Notes: generated by a model not told the origin, from the sequence alone. 64,000 nt of DNA from an uncultured bacterium (GCA_905214105.1 CAJMKK010000001.1:1-64000), one strand, 5' to 3'; shown: positions 8,278 through 17,773, numbered from the stretch's first letter. Numbers and translations: made by a program.

Positions 8278-9714
8278 ATGAAGACCATCAAGCTTGCTCC
8301 CGGTGAGCGCCTCGTTACCAACCAGCTCAACCGTAAGGGCGTGCTGCCGCAAAACATCGTCGACGCCGCTCGCGATATCGTGGCCAACGTGCGTGCCAAC
8401 GGCGATGCCGCGGTGCGCGACTACTGTCGGCGTTTTGACGGCGTTGAGCTGCAGAGCTTCCGTCTGCCGCAAGAGCAGATCGATGCCGCGCTCGAAGGCC
8501 TCGATCCGGCCTTTGTCGCCGCGCTCGAGAAGGCCGCGCGCCAGATTCGCGAGTTCCACCAGCGCGAGGTCGAACAGAGCTGGTTTACCACGCGCCCGGA
8601 CGGCACGATGCTCGGCGTTAAGGTGACCCCGTTCGCGGCGGCTGGCATCTATGTGCCGGGCGGTCGCGCGCAGTATCCCTCCACGGTGCTCATGAACGCC
8701 ATTCCCGCCAAGGTTGCCGGCGTCAAGCGCGTGGTTATGGTGACCCCGCCGCAAAAAGACGGCCTGATCAGCCCCTACACGCTCGCCGCGGCAAAGCTCG
8801 GCGGCGTGGACGAAATCTATATGGTGGGCGGCGCCCAGGCCGTGGCCGCGCTGGCATACGGTACCGAGACCATTCCGCGTGTCGATAAAATCACCGGTCC
8901 GGGCAACGCCTTTGTCGCCGCGGCCAAGCAGATTGTCTCGGGCGACGTGGGAATCGACATGGTCGCTGGCCCCTCCGAGGTCTGCGTACTGGCCGATGCC
9001 ACGGCCAAGCCCATGGTGGTCGCGGCAGACCTGATGGCCCAGGCCGAGCACGATCCGCTGGCAGCCTGCTATCTGGTGACTTGCGACGAGCAGTTTGCGC
9101 GCGAGGTCGAGGCTGGTATCGACATTCTGGTGGCGCAGTCGCCGCGTGCCGAGATCACGCGCGCCTCGCTCGACAACGAAGGCACCATCGTGGTGGCCGC
9201 CGATATGGCTGCCGCCGTCGAGGCCGTGAACACCGTGGCGCCCGAGCACCTGGAGCTGCACTGCAAGGATGCGATGGGCCTGCTCGGCGGCATTCGCAAC
9301 GCCGGCGCCATCTTTGTGGGCGCCTGGAGCTCCGAGCCGCTCGGCGATTATGTTGCCGGCCCCAACCACACGCTGCCGACCGGCGGCACGGCCATGTTCT
9401 CCAACCCGCTTTCGGTCGAAGAGTTCGTTAAGCGCTCGAGCGTCATTTGCTATACGCCCGAGGGCCTGCTCTCCGACGCTCCCGCCACACAGCGTCTGGC
9501 CGAGGCCGAGGGCCTGTGGGCGCACGCGCTATCCGCCGCCCTGCGTCGCCGTGTGCTGGAGCAGGGCGAGGATGCCGTGAGTGCCGAGTCTCTGGCCGCG
9601 GCCGACCTGACCAAGGTCGCTTGGCCGGGTGACGCCGTGGCGACGGTTGCCGAGGGCGTTGACCTGGCGGCTGCGGGCGCGGATGGCGTTGGCGCGACCG
9701 GCGAGGAGGCCTAA
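8278..9714 (+). CDS. hisD: Histidinol dehydrogenase
   Basis: This 478-residue enzyme oxidises histidinol to histidine in two NAD-dependent steps. The zinc ligands are in LMAQAEHDP, and the catalytic Glu-His pair is in [10 protein letters not shown]. The IYVPGGRA and [11 protein letters not shown] motifs are typical. Compared with the usual 430 residues it carries a C-terminal tail rich in Ala, Gly and acidic residues. The start follows GATAGGGGA. The 105-bp gap after hisZG contains a GC-rich inverted segment but no obvious promoter. Confidence 0.97.
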   Translation: MKTIKLAPGERLVTNQLNRKGVLPQNIVDAARDIVANVRANGDAAVRDYCRRFDGVELQSFRLPQEQIDAALEGLDPAFVAALEKAARQIREFHQREVEQSWFTTRPDGTMLGVKVTPFAAAGIYVPGGRAQYPSTVLMNAIPAKVAGVKRVVMVTPPQKDGLISPYTLAAAKLGGVDEIYMVGGAQAVAALAYGTETIPRVDKITGPGNAFVAAAKQIVSGDVGIDMVAGPSEVCVLADATAKPMVVAADLMAQAEHDPLAACYLVTCDEQFAREVEAGIDILVAQSPRAEITRASLDNEGTIVVAADMAAAVEAVNTVAPEHLELHCKDAMGLLGGIRNAGAIFVGAWSSEPLGDYVAGPNHTLPTGGTAMFSNPLSVEEFVKRSSVICYTPEGLLSDAPATQRLAEAEGLWAHALSAALRRRVLEQGEDAVSAESLAAADLTKVAWPGDAVATVAEGVDLAAAGADGVGATGEEA

Positions 9715-9715
9715 C

Positions 9716-10831
9716 ATGGCCGAACTCACGCCGCGCATGAAGGAGCTCGTCCAGCCCTACCTGGCCGGCATTGAGCCCTATGATCCCAACTTTACGCCCA
9801 CGCGCATCAATCTTTCGGCCAACGAGAACACCTATCCCGTGCCCGCTGTCGTGCGCAAGGCGGTTGATGCGGCCTTGGCTGCTACGCCGCTCAACCGCTA
9901 CCCCGATCCCATGTCCTGTGACCTGCGCGACGAGCTTGCCGCTTGGCATGGCGTGGCTCGCGAGAATATCTGCGTGGGCAACGGCGGCGACGAGTTGCTC
10001 TATAACTACCTGCTGGCGTTTGGCGGCGCGGGACGGACCTTGCTCAACTGCCCGCCGTGCTTTAGCGAGTACGCGTTCTTTGCGTCGCTTTGTCAGACCG
10101 AGGTGCGCGATGTGTGGCGCGATCCGGTAACCTTTGAGCTCGACCAAGCGGCTGTGCTCGCCGTGGCGCCGGAGTGCAACCTGGCCATCGTGACCTCGCC
10201 CAACAATCCCACGGGCGATGTGGCACCGCTCGACTTTGTCGCGGCCCTGTGCGATGCGTGCCCCGGCATGGTCATGGTCGACGAGGCCTACGTTGAGTTT
10301 GCGGACGATTCGTTTGGCGCGGCCACCACGGCGCAGGGGCTTATCGCCGAGCATCCCAACCTGGTGATTCTGCATACGCTGTCCAAGGCGTTTGGCGCCG
10401 CCGGCACGCGTCTGGGCTATGTGATCGCGGCGCCCGAGGTCATCGATGTGTTTGCGGCGATTCGCCAAATCTACTCGGTTAACGTGCTAAGCCAGGCCGC
10501 CGCGCTTGCCTGCGTACGTGCCCGCGATGCGTACGCACCCGTGGTGGCACAGGTTGCATCTGAGCGCGAGCGCGAGCTGTGCGCCCTACGCGCAATGGCT
10601 GCCGAGGGTCTGCCCGTGGAGGCGTGGCCGAGCGCGGCGAACTTTGTGCTCGTGCGCACGCCGCATGCCACGCGCGTGCGCGAGCGTCTGCGCGACGAGT
10701 ATTCGATTTTGGTGCGCGACTTTAGCTACGCGCCGGGGCTCGCGGACTGCCTGCGCATTACCGTGGGCACCCCGCAGGAAAACGACGAGGTACTGGCAGC
10801 GTTTGCCGCGCTGGTGAAGGAGGAGATGTAG
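9716..10831 (+). CDS. hisC: Histidinol-phosphate aminotransferase
   Basis: This 371-residue PLP-dependent class I/II aminotransferase converts imidazole-acetol phosphate to histidinol phosphate. The PLP-binding lysine is in LHTLSKAFGAAGTRLGY, and NLSANENTYPVP and TSPNNPTGD are family motifs. The ATG at 9716 is one base after the hisD stop, with GAGGAGG inside the end of hisD, so translation is coupled. A longer frame from 9629 lies in hisD and is rejected as the start. Confidence 0.96.
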   Translation: MAELTPRMKELVQPYLAGIEPYDPNFTPTRINLSANENTYPVPAVVRKAVDAALAATPLNRYPDPMSCDLRDELAAWHGVARENICVGNGGDELLYNYLLAFGGAGRTLLNCPPCFSEYAFFASLCQTEVRDVWRDPVTFELDQAAVLAVAPECNLAIVTSPNNPTGDVAPLDFVAALCDACPGMVMVDEAYVEFADDSFGAATTAQGLIAEHPNLVILHTLSKAFGAAGTRLGYVIAAPEVIDVFAAIRQIYSVNVLSQAAALACVRARDAYAPVVAQVASERERELCALRAMAAEGLPVEAWPSAANFVLVRTPHATRVRERLRDEYSILVRDFSYAPGLADCLRITVGTPQENDEVLAAFAALVKEEM

Positions 10832-11419
10832 ATGGACCGCTATGCCGAGGTAACCCGCAAGACGGGCGAGACCGACATTGTCGTAAAGCTCGACCTGGAC
10901 GGATCTGGCGTGTGCGATATCTCGACCGGCGTGCCGTTTTTCGACCACATGCTCAACGCTTTTGGCCGCCATGGTCTGTTCGATCTGACGGTGCACGCGG
11001 TGGGCGACGTCGAGGTCGATGCGCATCACACCGTCGAGGACACGGGTATTGTACTGGGCGAGGCGTTTCGCCAGGCGCTGGGCGACAAGGTGGGCATTAC
11101 GCGCTTTGCCGACGCGGCGATCGCCATGGACGAGACGCTTGTGATGGCTGCCGTTGATATTTCGGGCCGTGGGCAGGCCTACTGCGAGCTGCCCGTACCG
11201 ACTGAGCGCGTGGGCAGCTTCGATACCGAGCTGGCCGTCGAGTTCTTCTACGCCTTTGCGCGCGACGCCAAGCTCACTCTGCACGTGCGCGAACTGGCGG
11301 GCGGCAACTCGCATCACATTATCGAGGCCGCCTTTAAGGCCGTGGGCCGCACGATGCGCCAAGCCTGTGAGCTGGACCCTCGCGTGCAGGGCATCCCCAG
11401 CACCAAGGGTTCACTGTAA
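10832..11419 (+). CDS. hisB: Imidazoleglycerol-phosphate dehydratase
   Basis: This 195-residue monofunctional HisB dehydrates imidazole glycerol phosphate. The two metal-binding histidine clusters are visible as DAHHTVED and GNSHHIIEA, and FFDHMLNAFGRH is conserved. It lacks the N-terminal phosphatase domain of enterobacterial HisB, so histidinol phosphate must be dephosphorylated by another protein; a PHP-type enzyme lies at 14568-15479. The ATG abuts the hisC stop directly. Confidence 0.97.
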   Translation: MDRYAEVTRKTGETDIVVKLDLDGSGVCDISTGVPFFDHMLNAFGRHGLFDLTVHAVGDVEVDAHHTVEDTGIVLGEAFRQALGDKVGITRFADAAIAMDETLVMAAVDISGRGQAYCELPVPTERVGSFDTELAVEFFYAFARDAKLTLHVRELAGGNSHHIIEAAFKAVGRTMRQACELDPRVQGIPSTKGSL

Positions 11420-11433
11420 CCGCCACAAGGGTA

Positions 11434-11474
11434 AAAACCACCACGAAGGTGCCTGTCCCCTTTGTGGTGGTTTT
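11434..11474. repeat. Intra-operon hairpin repeat between hisB and hisH
   Basis: An 11-bp perfect stem, AAAACCACCAC at 11434-11444 with GTGGTGGTTTT at 11464-11474, encloses GGTGCCTGTCCCC. The loop shares the GGGGACAG core (complement) with repeats at 14427 and 21315-21346. It probably belongs to a dispersed intergenic repeat family. The trailing Ts could also let it attenuate transcription inside the operon. Confidence 0.7.
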
Positions 11475-11499
11475 GGATGATGGGAAAAGGGAGGGTCGC

Positions 11500-12201
11500 G
11501 TGGGCGAACCGAAGATTGTGGTGGTCGACTACCACAAGGGCAACTTGTCGAGCGTTGTGCGCGGGCTTGCGCGCGCCGGTGCCGCCGCCTGCACGTCGGA
11601 CGATCCGGAGCAGATCCGCAACGCCGACGGCCTGGTCATCCCGGGCGTGGGCGCGTTCTATGACGCGATTGTCTTTATGCGCCAAAGCGGCGAGGCGGCG
11701 GCCGTGCTCGACGCCGTTGCCGCCGGAACTCCGCTGCTCGGCATCTGCCTGGGCCTTCAGCTATTTTTTGAGCGCGGCAACGAGGGCGTGCCGGCGGACG
11801 AAGGCGCGGACGCGGACGACGATGCCTCCGAGCAGGCTGGCGGTCCCTGGGTCGATGGCCTGGGTATTATGCGCGGCTCGTGCACACGCTTGGAGTCGAG
11901 CCGCCTGAAGGTGCCGCACGTGGGCTGGGACCAGGTGCACATGACGCCCGCCGGCGCGGCCGATCCGCTGCTTGCTGGTTTTGCCGAGGGTGCCAACATG
12001 TACTTTACCCACAGCTACGCGGTGGCCGACGACGCCGATGCCGCCGATGTGCTGGCGCGCACGCACTATACGCGGAGCTTCCCGTGCATCGTGCGCCATG
12101 GCAACGTGTGGGGCTGCCAGTTCCATCCCGAGAAATCCTCCGCGCTGGGTCAGCGCATCCTTAAGAACTTCGTCAACATCGTCGAGGAGGCTGGCCGATG
12201 A
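11500..12201 (+). CDS. hisH: Imidazole glycerol phosphate synthase, glutaminase subunit
   Basis: The 233-residue class I glutamine amidotransferase makes ammonia for HisF. The nucleophile is the Cys of LLGICLGLQLFF, and His-Glu of the triad are in CQFHPEKSS. GTG at 11500 is chosen because GGGAGG sits correctly before it and the protein then begins at the expected EPKIVVVDYHKGNL; the longer frame from 11449 runs back into the repeat hairpin. An acidic insertion (EGADADDDASEQAGG) lies near the middle. The stop overlaps the hisA start. Confidence 0.95.
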   Translation: MGEPKIVVVDYHKGNLSSVVRGLARAGAAACTSDDPEQIRNADGLVIPGVGAFYDAIVFMRQSGEAAAVLDAVAAGTPLLGICLGLQLFFERGNEGVPADEGADADDDASEQAGGPWVDGLGIMRGSCTRLESSRLKVPHVGWDQVHMTPAGAADPLLAGFAEGANMYFTHSYAVADDADAADVLARTHYTRSFPCIVRHGNVWGCQFHPEKSSALGQRILKNFVNIVEEAGR

Positions 12202-12941
12202 TCCTGTTTCCCGCAATCGATCTGATCGGCGGCAAGGTCGTGCGCCTGGAGCGTGGCGACCGCAGCCGCTGCAAGGTATATTCCGACGACCCCGTGGCCG
12301 TTGCTCGCTCGTTTGCCGAGCAGGGCGCAAGCTGGGTGCACGTCGTCGACCTGTCCGCTGCCTTTGGCGAGGACGAGGACACATGCGCTGCCAACTCGGC
12401 GGCGATTAAGGCCATCTGCGGCGTCAACGGTCTGTCCGTGGACGTGGGCGGCGGCGTCCGCTCGCTCGCGCGCATCGACGAGTTGGCCGGCTACGGTGCG
12501 CGCCGCATTGCGCTGGGCACCGTGCTGGTGACCGAGCCGGGTTTTGCCGAGGTGGCAGCCAAAGGTTTTGGCGAGCTGTTGGTGGCCGACATTGCCGCAT
12601 ACGACGGCCAGGTCAAGGTGAACGGCTGGCGTGATGGCGCGGGCGTGGCACTCGACGATGCCGTGGCACAGCTCACCGAGCTGGGTTTTAAGCACCTGGT
12701 CTACACCGACATCGCGCGTGACGGCATGCAGACGGGCATCGATGTGGCGGCGTATCGCCATGTGGCCGAGGTCGCGGGCTTTCCCGTCGTGGCATCGGGT
12801 GGCATCTCGACGCTCGACGACATCCGTGCGCTGGCCGCAGTGGGTGAGGGCGCGATTGAAGGTGCTATTACCGGTCGCGCGCTCTACGAGGGCAACTTTA
12901 CGCTGGTACAGGCGCTGGCCGCCGCCCGAGGGGAGGAGTAG
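12198..12941 (+). CDS. hisA: Phosphoribosylformimino-AICAR ribotide isomerase
   Basis: This 247-residue TIM barrel carries out the Amadori rearrangement of ProFAR to PRFAR. The first catalytic aspartate is in LFPAIDLIGGKVVRL and the second in VYTDIARDGMQTG. The phosphate-binding motifs VDVGGGVRS and VVASGGIST are intact. It overlaps the hisH stop by four bases (ATGA), indicating coupled translation. Confidence 0.96.
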   Translation: MILFPAIDLIGGKVVRLERGDRSRCKVYSDDPVAVARSFAEQGASWVHVVDLSAAFGEDEDTCAANSAAIKAICGVNGLSVDVGGGVRSLARIDELAGYGARRIALGTVLVTEPGFAEVAAKGFGELLVADIAAYDGQVKVNGWRDGAGVALDDAVAQLTELGFKHLVYTDIARDGMQTGIDVAAYRHVAEVAGFPVVASGGISTLDDIRALAAVGEGAIEGAITGRALYEGNFTLVQALAAARGEE

Positions 12942-12944
12942 TCC

Positions 12945-13727
12945 ATGCTTACCAAACGTGTGATTCCCTGCCTGGACGTCAAGGACGGCCGTGTGGTCAA
13001 GGGCGTCAACTTTGTGAGCTTACGCGATGCGGGTGATCCGGTGGAGCTGGCGCGTGCCTATGACCGCGAGGGTGCGGACGAGGTCGTCTTCCTGGACATT
13101 ACCGCCACGAGCGACAACCGTGCGACGACTATCGAGATGGCGGCGCATGCGGCCGAGGAGCTCGCTATTCCCTATACCGTGGGTGGCGGTTTCCGCGACT
13201 TGGCGGGCATGCGGACCATGGTTGCCGCCGGTGCCGATAAGGTGTCGCTCAACTCTGCCGCCGTGCGTGACCCGTCGCTGATCAGCCAGGCTGCCGCGGC
13301 GTTTGGCAGCCAGGCCGTGGTCGTGGCGATCGATGCCAAGCGCGTTGGTTTGCCCGGCGCATCCGGTGCCGACAAGTGGGAGGTCTTTACCGCGGGAGGC
13401 CGCAACGCCACGGGCATCGACGCGGTGGCGTGGGCCGAGGAGGCGGCTCGCCGCGGCGCCGGCGAGATCCTGCTGACCAGCATGGACCGCGACGGCACCA
13501 AGGCTGGCTTTGACCTGGCGCTCACCCGCGCCGTGGCGCGCGCGGTGCCGATTCCGGTGATTGCGAGCGGCGGCGTGGGCACGCTCGAACATTTTGCCGA
13601 GGGCGTGATCGAGGGCGAGGCTGATGCCGTGCTGGCGGCCAGCGTCTTTCACTTTGGGACGTTCAGCATTCGCCAGGTGAAGGAGTATATGGCCTCTCAA
13701 GGTATTCCCGTGAGATTGGATTTTTAA
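12945..13727 (+). CDS. hisF: Imidazole glycerol phosphate synthase, cyclase subunit
   Basis: This 260-residue TIM barrel uses ammonia from HisH to close the imidazole ring, giving imidazole glycerol phosphate and AICAR. The catalytic aspartates are in [14 protein letters not shown] and [12 protein letters not shown]. The start is three bases past the hisA stop, after GGGGAGGAG. Length and motifs are standard. Confidence 0.97.
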   Translation: MLTKRVIPCLDVKDGRVVKGVNFVSLRDAGDPVELARAYDREGADEVVFLDITATSDNRATTIEMAAHAAEELAIPYTVGGGFRDLAGMRTMVAAGADKVSLNSAAVRDPSLISQAAAAFGSQAVVVAIDAKRVGLPGASGADKWEVFTAGGRNATGIDAVAWAEEAARRGAGEILLTSMDRDGTKAGFDLALTRAVARAVPIPVIASGGVGTLEHFAEGVIEGEADAVLAASVFHFGTFSIRQVKEYMASQGIPVRLDF

Positions 13728-14057
13728 ATGGAGCAAGTGGCAACTGCGTCCGAGCTTAAATACGACGCCCGTGGGCTGATTCCTTGTGTGGTTCAGCAGT
13801 ACGACACCGGCGAGGTGCTTATGGTTGCTTGGATGAACGAGGAGTCGGTGGGGCTTACGCTCAAGACCGGTACCACGTGGTTTTGGAGCCGCAGCCGCCA
13901 GGAGCTCTGGAACAAGGGCGCGACGAGCGGCAACATGCAGGCGGTCAAGGAGCTTTGGGCCGACTGCGATAGCGATACGCTGCTGGTCAAGGTCGACTCG
14001 CCGGGCCCGGCCTGCCATACCGGCAACCGTACCTGTTTCTTTAAGAAACTCGCGTAG
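13728..14057 (+). CDS. hisI: Phosphoribosyl-AMP cyclohydrolase
   Basis: This 109-residue zinc enzyme opens the adenine ring of PR-AMP. Family motifs are [35 protein letters not shown] and the cysteine-bearing [13 protein letters not shown]. It abuts the hisF stop directly. It is not fused to HisE, which is the next gene. Confidence 0.96.
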   Translation: MEQVATASELKYDARGLIPCVVQQYDTGEVLMVAWMNEESVGLTLKTGTTWFWSRSRQELWNKGATSGNMQAVKELWADCDSDTLLVKVDSPGPACHTGNRTCFFKKLA

Positions 14058-14102
14058 GGCGGGCGCTCGATTAGACGCTCGGCCACCAGAAAGGATTGAA
14101 CC

Positions 14103-14420
14103 ATGGGTGTGCGCACCGCAAACGTTCAGGATGGAAATATCGGTGAGACGCTGACAGGTCTGGCCGAGGTGATTCACGGTCGTCGTGATGCATCGCCGCA
14201 GGAGAGCTATACCGCGCGTCTGCTGACCGACGTCGAGGACGAGCTGCTCAAGAAGCTTGCCGAGGAGGCAAGCGAGGTGATCATGGCCTGCAAGGATAAC
14301 GATCACGATCACATCCGCTACGAGGCCGGCGACCTGGTCTACCACTTGCTCGTGACGCTTGAGCGCTACGGCATCACCCTCGACGAGTTGGCCGGCGAAC
14401 TCAACGCCCGCCGCCACTAG
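14103..14420 (+). CDS. hisE: Phosphoribosyl-ATP pyrophosphatase
   Basis: This 105-residue MazG-like all-alpha pyrophosphatase converts PR-ATP to PR-AMP, the second step of the pathway. The metal-binding acidic residues are in KKLAEEASEVIMA and YEAGDLVYHLLV. The ATG follows AGAAAGGA. It is the last gene of the his operon; repeats rather than a plain terminator follow. Confidence 0.96.
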   Translation: MGVRTANVQDGNIGETLTGLAEVIHGRRDASPQESYTARLLTDVEDELLKKLAEEASEVIMACKDNDHDHIRYEAGDLVYHLLVTLERYGITLDELAGELNARRH

Positions 14421-14426
14421 TCATTG

Positions 14427-14555
14427 GGGACGTTCTTAAACGACTAGTCGTTTGGGACAGTCTTTGTTGGTGTAACGGGGTCATGGAAGTTGCGGTGAAA
14501 TAGGGACTGTTTAAGCGCTTCATCAGGCAAAACAATCCCTATTCCACCGCAACTT
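14427..14555. repeat. Palindromic repeats after hisE (family of about 69 bp, copy 1)
   Basis: Two structures lie here. A 16-bp perfect palindrome, AAACGACTAGTCGTTT at 14438-14453, is flanked by GGGGACGTTC and GGGACAGTC. Then 14487-14555 is an inverted repeat whose arms read AAGTTGCGGTGAAATAGG and its near complement. The same arms recur at 21231-21298 and 22816-22884 with almost the same total length. The elements could serve as a bidirectional terminator between the convergent hisE and hisK genes. Confidence 0.8.
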
Positions 14556-14567
14556 ATGAAGGGATGG

Positions 14568-15479
14568 CTAGGCGAGGGGTGTGGATTCCCATTCGCCGGT
14601 GGGGTGGGGGACGTCGAAGGCTCGGTAGCCACAGTCGTAGGCGTGTGCCTGGGCCTCACGGATGTTCCAGCAAATGTCGCAGGCGCGGTGTGCGTCCGAG
14701 CCAAAAGTGATCGGCACCTCGGCGTGGGCAAAGCGGCGCAGCAATCCGGTCGCGGGATAGTAGTCTTCGAGGCCCTTGCGCGGTGCGGCGGTCGAGACCT
14801 CAACGCGGCGGCCTGTATCGTGCGCGCACTCGGCCATCTGCTGCCAAAACGGTGCGGGGTCTAAGTCGGGCGCAAAGCCTTCCTTCGAAAAGCGCATGAC
14901 CAGGTCGGGATGGGCCATTACGTCAAAGTTGAGTGAGCTTTCGCAAGCGCGGCACCAGTCGTCGACGTAGCGCTCCCACACGCCGTGTACCCCCAGGTTT
15001 TCCCAAACATGCAGGTTGGTGTCATCATCGATCCAGCCGCAAAGGGAATCGGGTGTATCGGGGCGAGCGACGTTTTCCGTTCCCGCCGTACCCGCGGCAC
15101 CGGCCATGATATCGCCTGGGTTGCCAATCCAATGCACGCTGCCCAGGCGTACGACGGCGTCCTGGGACCAGCGCTCAACCAAAGGCTCGCAGCCCTCGTA
15201 CCAATCGCATTCAAAGCCATAGATAAGCTCGAGCTCCGGCGCGATTTGCGCGGCAAGCTTGCGGGCATCCTCAAAAGCCAGACGATGTGCCGGCAGGTCG
15301 CCCTCAGTAACCTGCACTTCGCAGTTGGCATCCATGCTGGCGGGCAGTGTGAGATGGTCGGCCGAGACCATGACGCGGCAGCCGGCCGCAGCAGCGGCGC
15401 GAACGTTGTCTTCAAACGAGGCATGGCCGTCCGAGAACGAGGTGTGGGTATGGCAATCGACCAGCGGGCAGGCAGACAT
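14568..15479 (-). CDS. hisK: PHP-family histidinol-phosphatase
   Basis: This 303-residue protein has the PHP-domain metal motifs DCHTHTSFSDGH near the N-terminus, a later HWIGNPG, MAHPDLV and FGSDAH. HisK/HisJ-type PHP enzymes remove phosphate from histidinol phosphate, the one pathway step not encoded in the adjacent his operon. It is transcribed convergently with that operon. ATG at 15479 is chosen because AAAGGAG precedes it at good distance; an in-frame start farther out at 15536 lacks this. Assignment to histidinol phosphate rather than another phosphoester comes from the family and the location. Confidence 0.82.
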   Translation of the reverse strand: MSACPLVDCHTHTSFSDGHASFEDNVRAAAAAGCRVMVSADHLTLPASMDANCEVQVTEGDLPAHRLAFEDARKLAAQIAPELELIYGFECDWYEGCEPLVERWSQDAVVRLGSVHWIGNPGDIMAGAAGTAGTENVARPDTPDSLCGWIDDDTNLHVWENLGVHGVWERYVDDWCRACESSLNFDVMAHPDLVMRFSKEGFAPDLDPAPFWQQMAECAHDTGRRVEVSTAAPRKGLEDYYPATGLLRRFAHAEVPITFGSDAHRACDICWNIREAQAHAYDCGYRAFDVPHPTGEWESTPLA

Positions 15480-15599
15480 GGCGACTCCTTTGCATTTGGC
15501 GAATCCGCTCCATTGTAATGTTGCAGCTCTCAACACGCCGCGCGCCGGAGCTCGAAATCGATTGGAAAGGCTGCGCGGCGCGGCCTCGCTTGCTCCAAT

Positions 15600-15660
15600 A
15601 CATGTACATCAGCCTCCAAAAGCTGCAAATAATGACATGTTTGGAGGCTGATGTACATGT
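15600..15660. repeat. 21-bp perfect inverted repeat
   Basis: Bases 15600-15620 (ACATGTACATC through CTCCAAA) are the exact complement of 15640-15660, enclosing a 19-base loop. ACATGTTTGG also occurs twice in direct orientation (15635-15644 and 15655-15664). There is no T run, so a terminator is unlikely. It lies between the divergent hisK and larC-like genes and may be an operator or a mobile palindrome. Confidence 0.75.
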
Positions 15661-15798
15661 TTGGCCGGGGCGGTGGAGTGTCGGTTTCTTGTCGACAAGG
15701 AAAATCGCGCTCATCACGCGCCGTCACACTCGCGCAGCCTGCGATGTGCTAGCGTTTGGGTGAACAAAACGAGCCCGCGCGGAAAGGATCCAGACCGT

Positions 15799-16284
15799 AT
15801 GCAATGCGATAGCACATCCCCGCTGTCTCGCGAGACTGATGCGCCCGAAACTATCGTCAAACTGGAGTGCGACATCGATGATGCGTCGCCCGAGGTGCTT
15901 GCCTACGCTGCCGATTGCCTGCGCAAGGCCGGCGCCCGCGAGGTGCATTGGTTGCCGCTTTACTGCAAAAAGGGCCGCCCCGGCTGGCAGCTGCAGGTAA
16001 TCTGCTCGCACGATGATATCGAGCGCTTGCAGACGATTATCTTTTTGGAGACCACGACCAACGCCATTCGTCGCCAGGTGATGGAACGCGTTTGCCTGCC
16101 ACGCCGCTTTGAGCGCGTAACGACGCCATGGGGCGAGGTATCCGTTAAGGTGGCGACCCTGCCCGACGGCAGCGAGCGCGCGGCTCCCGAGTACGAGGAT
16201 TGCGCCCGTCTTGCCCGCGAACATGGCGTGCCGCTCCAACGCGTGATGCAGGCGGCTCAGAGCGCGGCACTGCGATTCGAGTAA
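15799..16284 (+). CDS. Stand-alone LarC C-terminal (LarC2-like) domain protein
   Basis: The 161-residue protein matches the C-terminal half of LarC, the CTP-dependent nickel-inserting enzyme of nickel-pincer cofactor synthesis: KLECDIDDASPEVLAYAADCLRKAGA, YCKKGRPGWQL, FLETTTNAIR and PEYEDCARLAREHGVPL are all family patterns. In many bacteria LarC is one protein, or is made by a frameshift joining larC1 and larC2. Here no LarC1 part is adjacent and the upstream frame has no recognisable domain. The start at 15799 follows GAAAGGATC. Whether it still acts in cofactor synthesis is unknown. Confidence 0.75.
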   Translation: MQCDSTSPLSRETDAPETIVKLECDIDDASPEVLAYAADCLRKAGAREVHWLPLYCKKGRPGWQLQVICSHDDIERLQTIIFLETTTNAIRRQVMERVCLPRRFERVTTPWGEVSVKVATLPDGSERAAPEYEDCARLAREHGVPLQRVMQAAQSAALRFE

Positions 16285-16357
16285 CACGGTAGATGGGCTC
16301 CGCATCCGCCGGATCCCGTATTCAGCCCCCATCAACCCCATTCGAAAGGATCTCCCC

Positions 16358-16906
16358 ATGAAATACCTCATCGCTTCCGACATCCACGGCTCGGCATACT
16401 GGACCGAGCGCCTCTGCGCCGCCATTGAGTCCGAGCAGCCCGACCGCATCGTCCTGCTGGGCGACCTGCTTTATCACGGTCCGCGCAACGACCTGCCGCG
16501 CGACTATGCTCCCAAGCGCGTGATTCCGCTGCTCAACGCCCTAGCCGACCGCATCATCGCGGTGCGCGGCAACTGCGACGCTGAGGTCGACCAGATGGTC
16601 CTCGACTTCCCCGTCATGGCCGACTACGCCACGCTGTTTGACGAGACCGGCCGCGAGCTGTTCCTGACGCACGGCTATGTCTTTGGCGCCGGCATGCACA
16701 ACAGCGTCGACCACGCGCCCGCGCTGCCCGAGGGCTCCGCGCTCGTCTACGGCCACACGCACATCAAGGTCAACGAGGAAAGCGCCGCGCACCCGGGCCT
16801 GTGGCTCTTCAACCCCGGCAGCGTGAGCATCCCCAAGGACGGCTCGCACAGCTACGGCATCTACGAGGGCGGCGCGTTCCGCCACGTGATCCTGGAGGAG
16901 GACTAA
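16358..16906 (+). CDS. yfcE: YfcE-type metallophosphodiesterase
   Basis: This 182-residue calcineurin-like phosphoesterase has all five metal motifs in order: ASDIHGS, LLGDLLYHGPRND, VRGNCDAEVD, LTHGYVFG and VYGHTHIKV, followed by NPGSVSIPKDGSH. YfcE enzymes hydrolyse phosphodiesters in vitro; their natural substrate is uncertain. It is followed after two bases by mazG, with the ribosome site GGAGGAGG inside its last codons, so the two are probably cotranscribed. Confidence 0.9.
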   Translation: MKYLIASDIHGSAYWTERLCAAIESEQPDRIVLLGDLLYHGPRNDLPRDYAPKRVIPLLNALADRIIAVRGNCDAEVDQMVLDFPVMADYATLFDETGRELFLTHGYVFGAGMHNSVDHAPALPEGSALVYGHTHIKVNEESAAHPGLWLFNPGSVSIPKDGSHSYGIYEGGAFRHVILEED

Positions 16907-16908
16907 CC

Positions 16909-17769
16909 ATGGCGCAGCATATGGCTCAGCAAAATGCCGAGGGCTCGCGCGATCTGCCCACGCTGATAGACGCGTCGGCCGAGCTGCAGCATCTGGTGCA
17001 GACCATCTGGCGTCTGCGTCAGCCCGATGGCTGCCCGTGGGACCGCGAGCAGACGCACCGCAGCATCGGCAAGAACATGATCGAGGAGGCCTACGAGGCG
17101 CTCGACTGCATCGAGGCGGACGACGCGGTTCACCTGCGCGAGGAACTGGGTGACGTGCTCATGCAGGTCGTGCTGCATGCGCAGATTGCTGCCGACGCCG
17201 GCGAGTTTACGCTGGCCGACGTGGCGCGCGATATCGACGCCAAGCTCATTCGCCGCCACCCGCACGTGTTTGGCGATGCGGATGCCGAGAGCTCCGACGA
17301 GGTGCTCAAGATTTGGGACGAGGTCAAGCTTGCCGAGAAAGCCGCCAAGGACAAGGCCGTGGCGGCGGGCGAGGCCGCGCCCGAGGGTCTGCTCGATGGC
17401 GTGCCCACGCATCTGCCGGCGTTGATGCAGGCGCAGAAGGTGTCACGCAAGGCGGCCGCCGTAGGCTTTGAGTGGGAGACGGTCCAGGACGTGTGGGACG
17501 AGGTTGCCGAGGAGCGTGCCGAGTTTGAGGCCGAGGCCCCTGGCTCGCCCGAGCGCGAAATGGAGTTTGGCGATCTGCTCTTTGCCCTGGTCAACGTCGC
17601 GCGCAAAGAGGGGATCGACGCCGAGAGCGCCCTGCGCGCCAGCACGGCAAAGTTCCGCCGTCGCTGGGCCGCGATGGAGCAGATGGCGTCCGACGCCCAC
17701 GTGGATCTTGCCGAGCTTTCGACCCACGACCTCAACGACCTGTGGGATGCCGCAAAGGCGGAGGAGTAA
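16909..17769 (+). CDS. mazG: Nucleoside triphosphate pyrophosphohydrolase MazG
   Basis: The 286-residue protein has two MazG repeats. The first contains GCPWDREQTHRSI, NMIEEAYEALDCIE and EELGDVLMQVVLHAQIA, with the metal-binding EExxE and ExxD pattern; the second has EMEFGDLLFALVNVAR. MazG hydrolyses NTPs and in some bacteria lowers ppGpp or removes oxidised nucleotides. The ATG at 16909 is chosen because of GGAGGAGG; an open frame from 16801 overlaps yfcE and is not the start. Confidence 0.92.
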   Translation: MAQHMAQQNAEGSRDLPTLIDASAELQHLVQTIWRLRQPDGCPWDREQTHRSIGKNMIEEAYEALDCIEADDAVHLREELGDVLMQVVLHAQIAADAGEFTLADVARDIDAKLIRRHPHVFGDADAESSDEVLKIWDEVKLAEKAAKDKAVAAGEAAPEGLLDGVPTHLPALMQAQKVSRKAAAVGFEWETVQDVWDEVAEERAEFEAEAPGSPEREMEFGDLLFALVNVARKEGIDAESALRASTAKFRRRWAAMEQMASDAHVDLAELSTHDLNDLWDAAKAEE

Positions 17770-17773
17770 GACT

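Noticed and set aside
7582..9525. 647-codon open frame on the minus strand over hisZG-hisD
   Set aside because: The product has His/Arg/Gly-rich low-complexity composition and no domain; it is a codon-bias shadow of the his genes.
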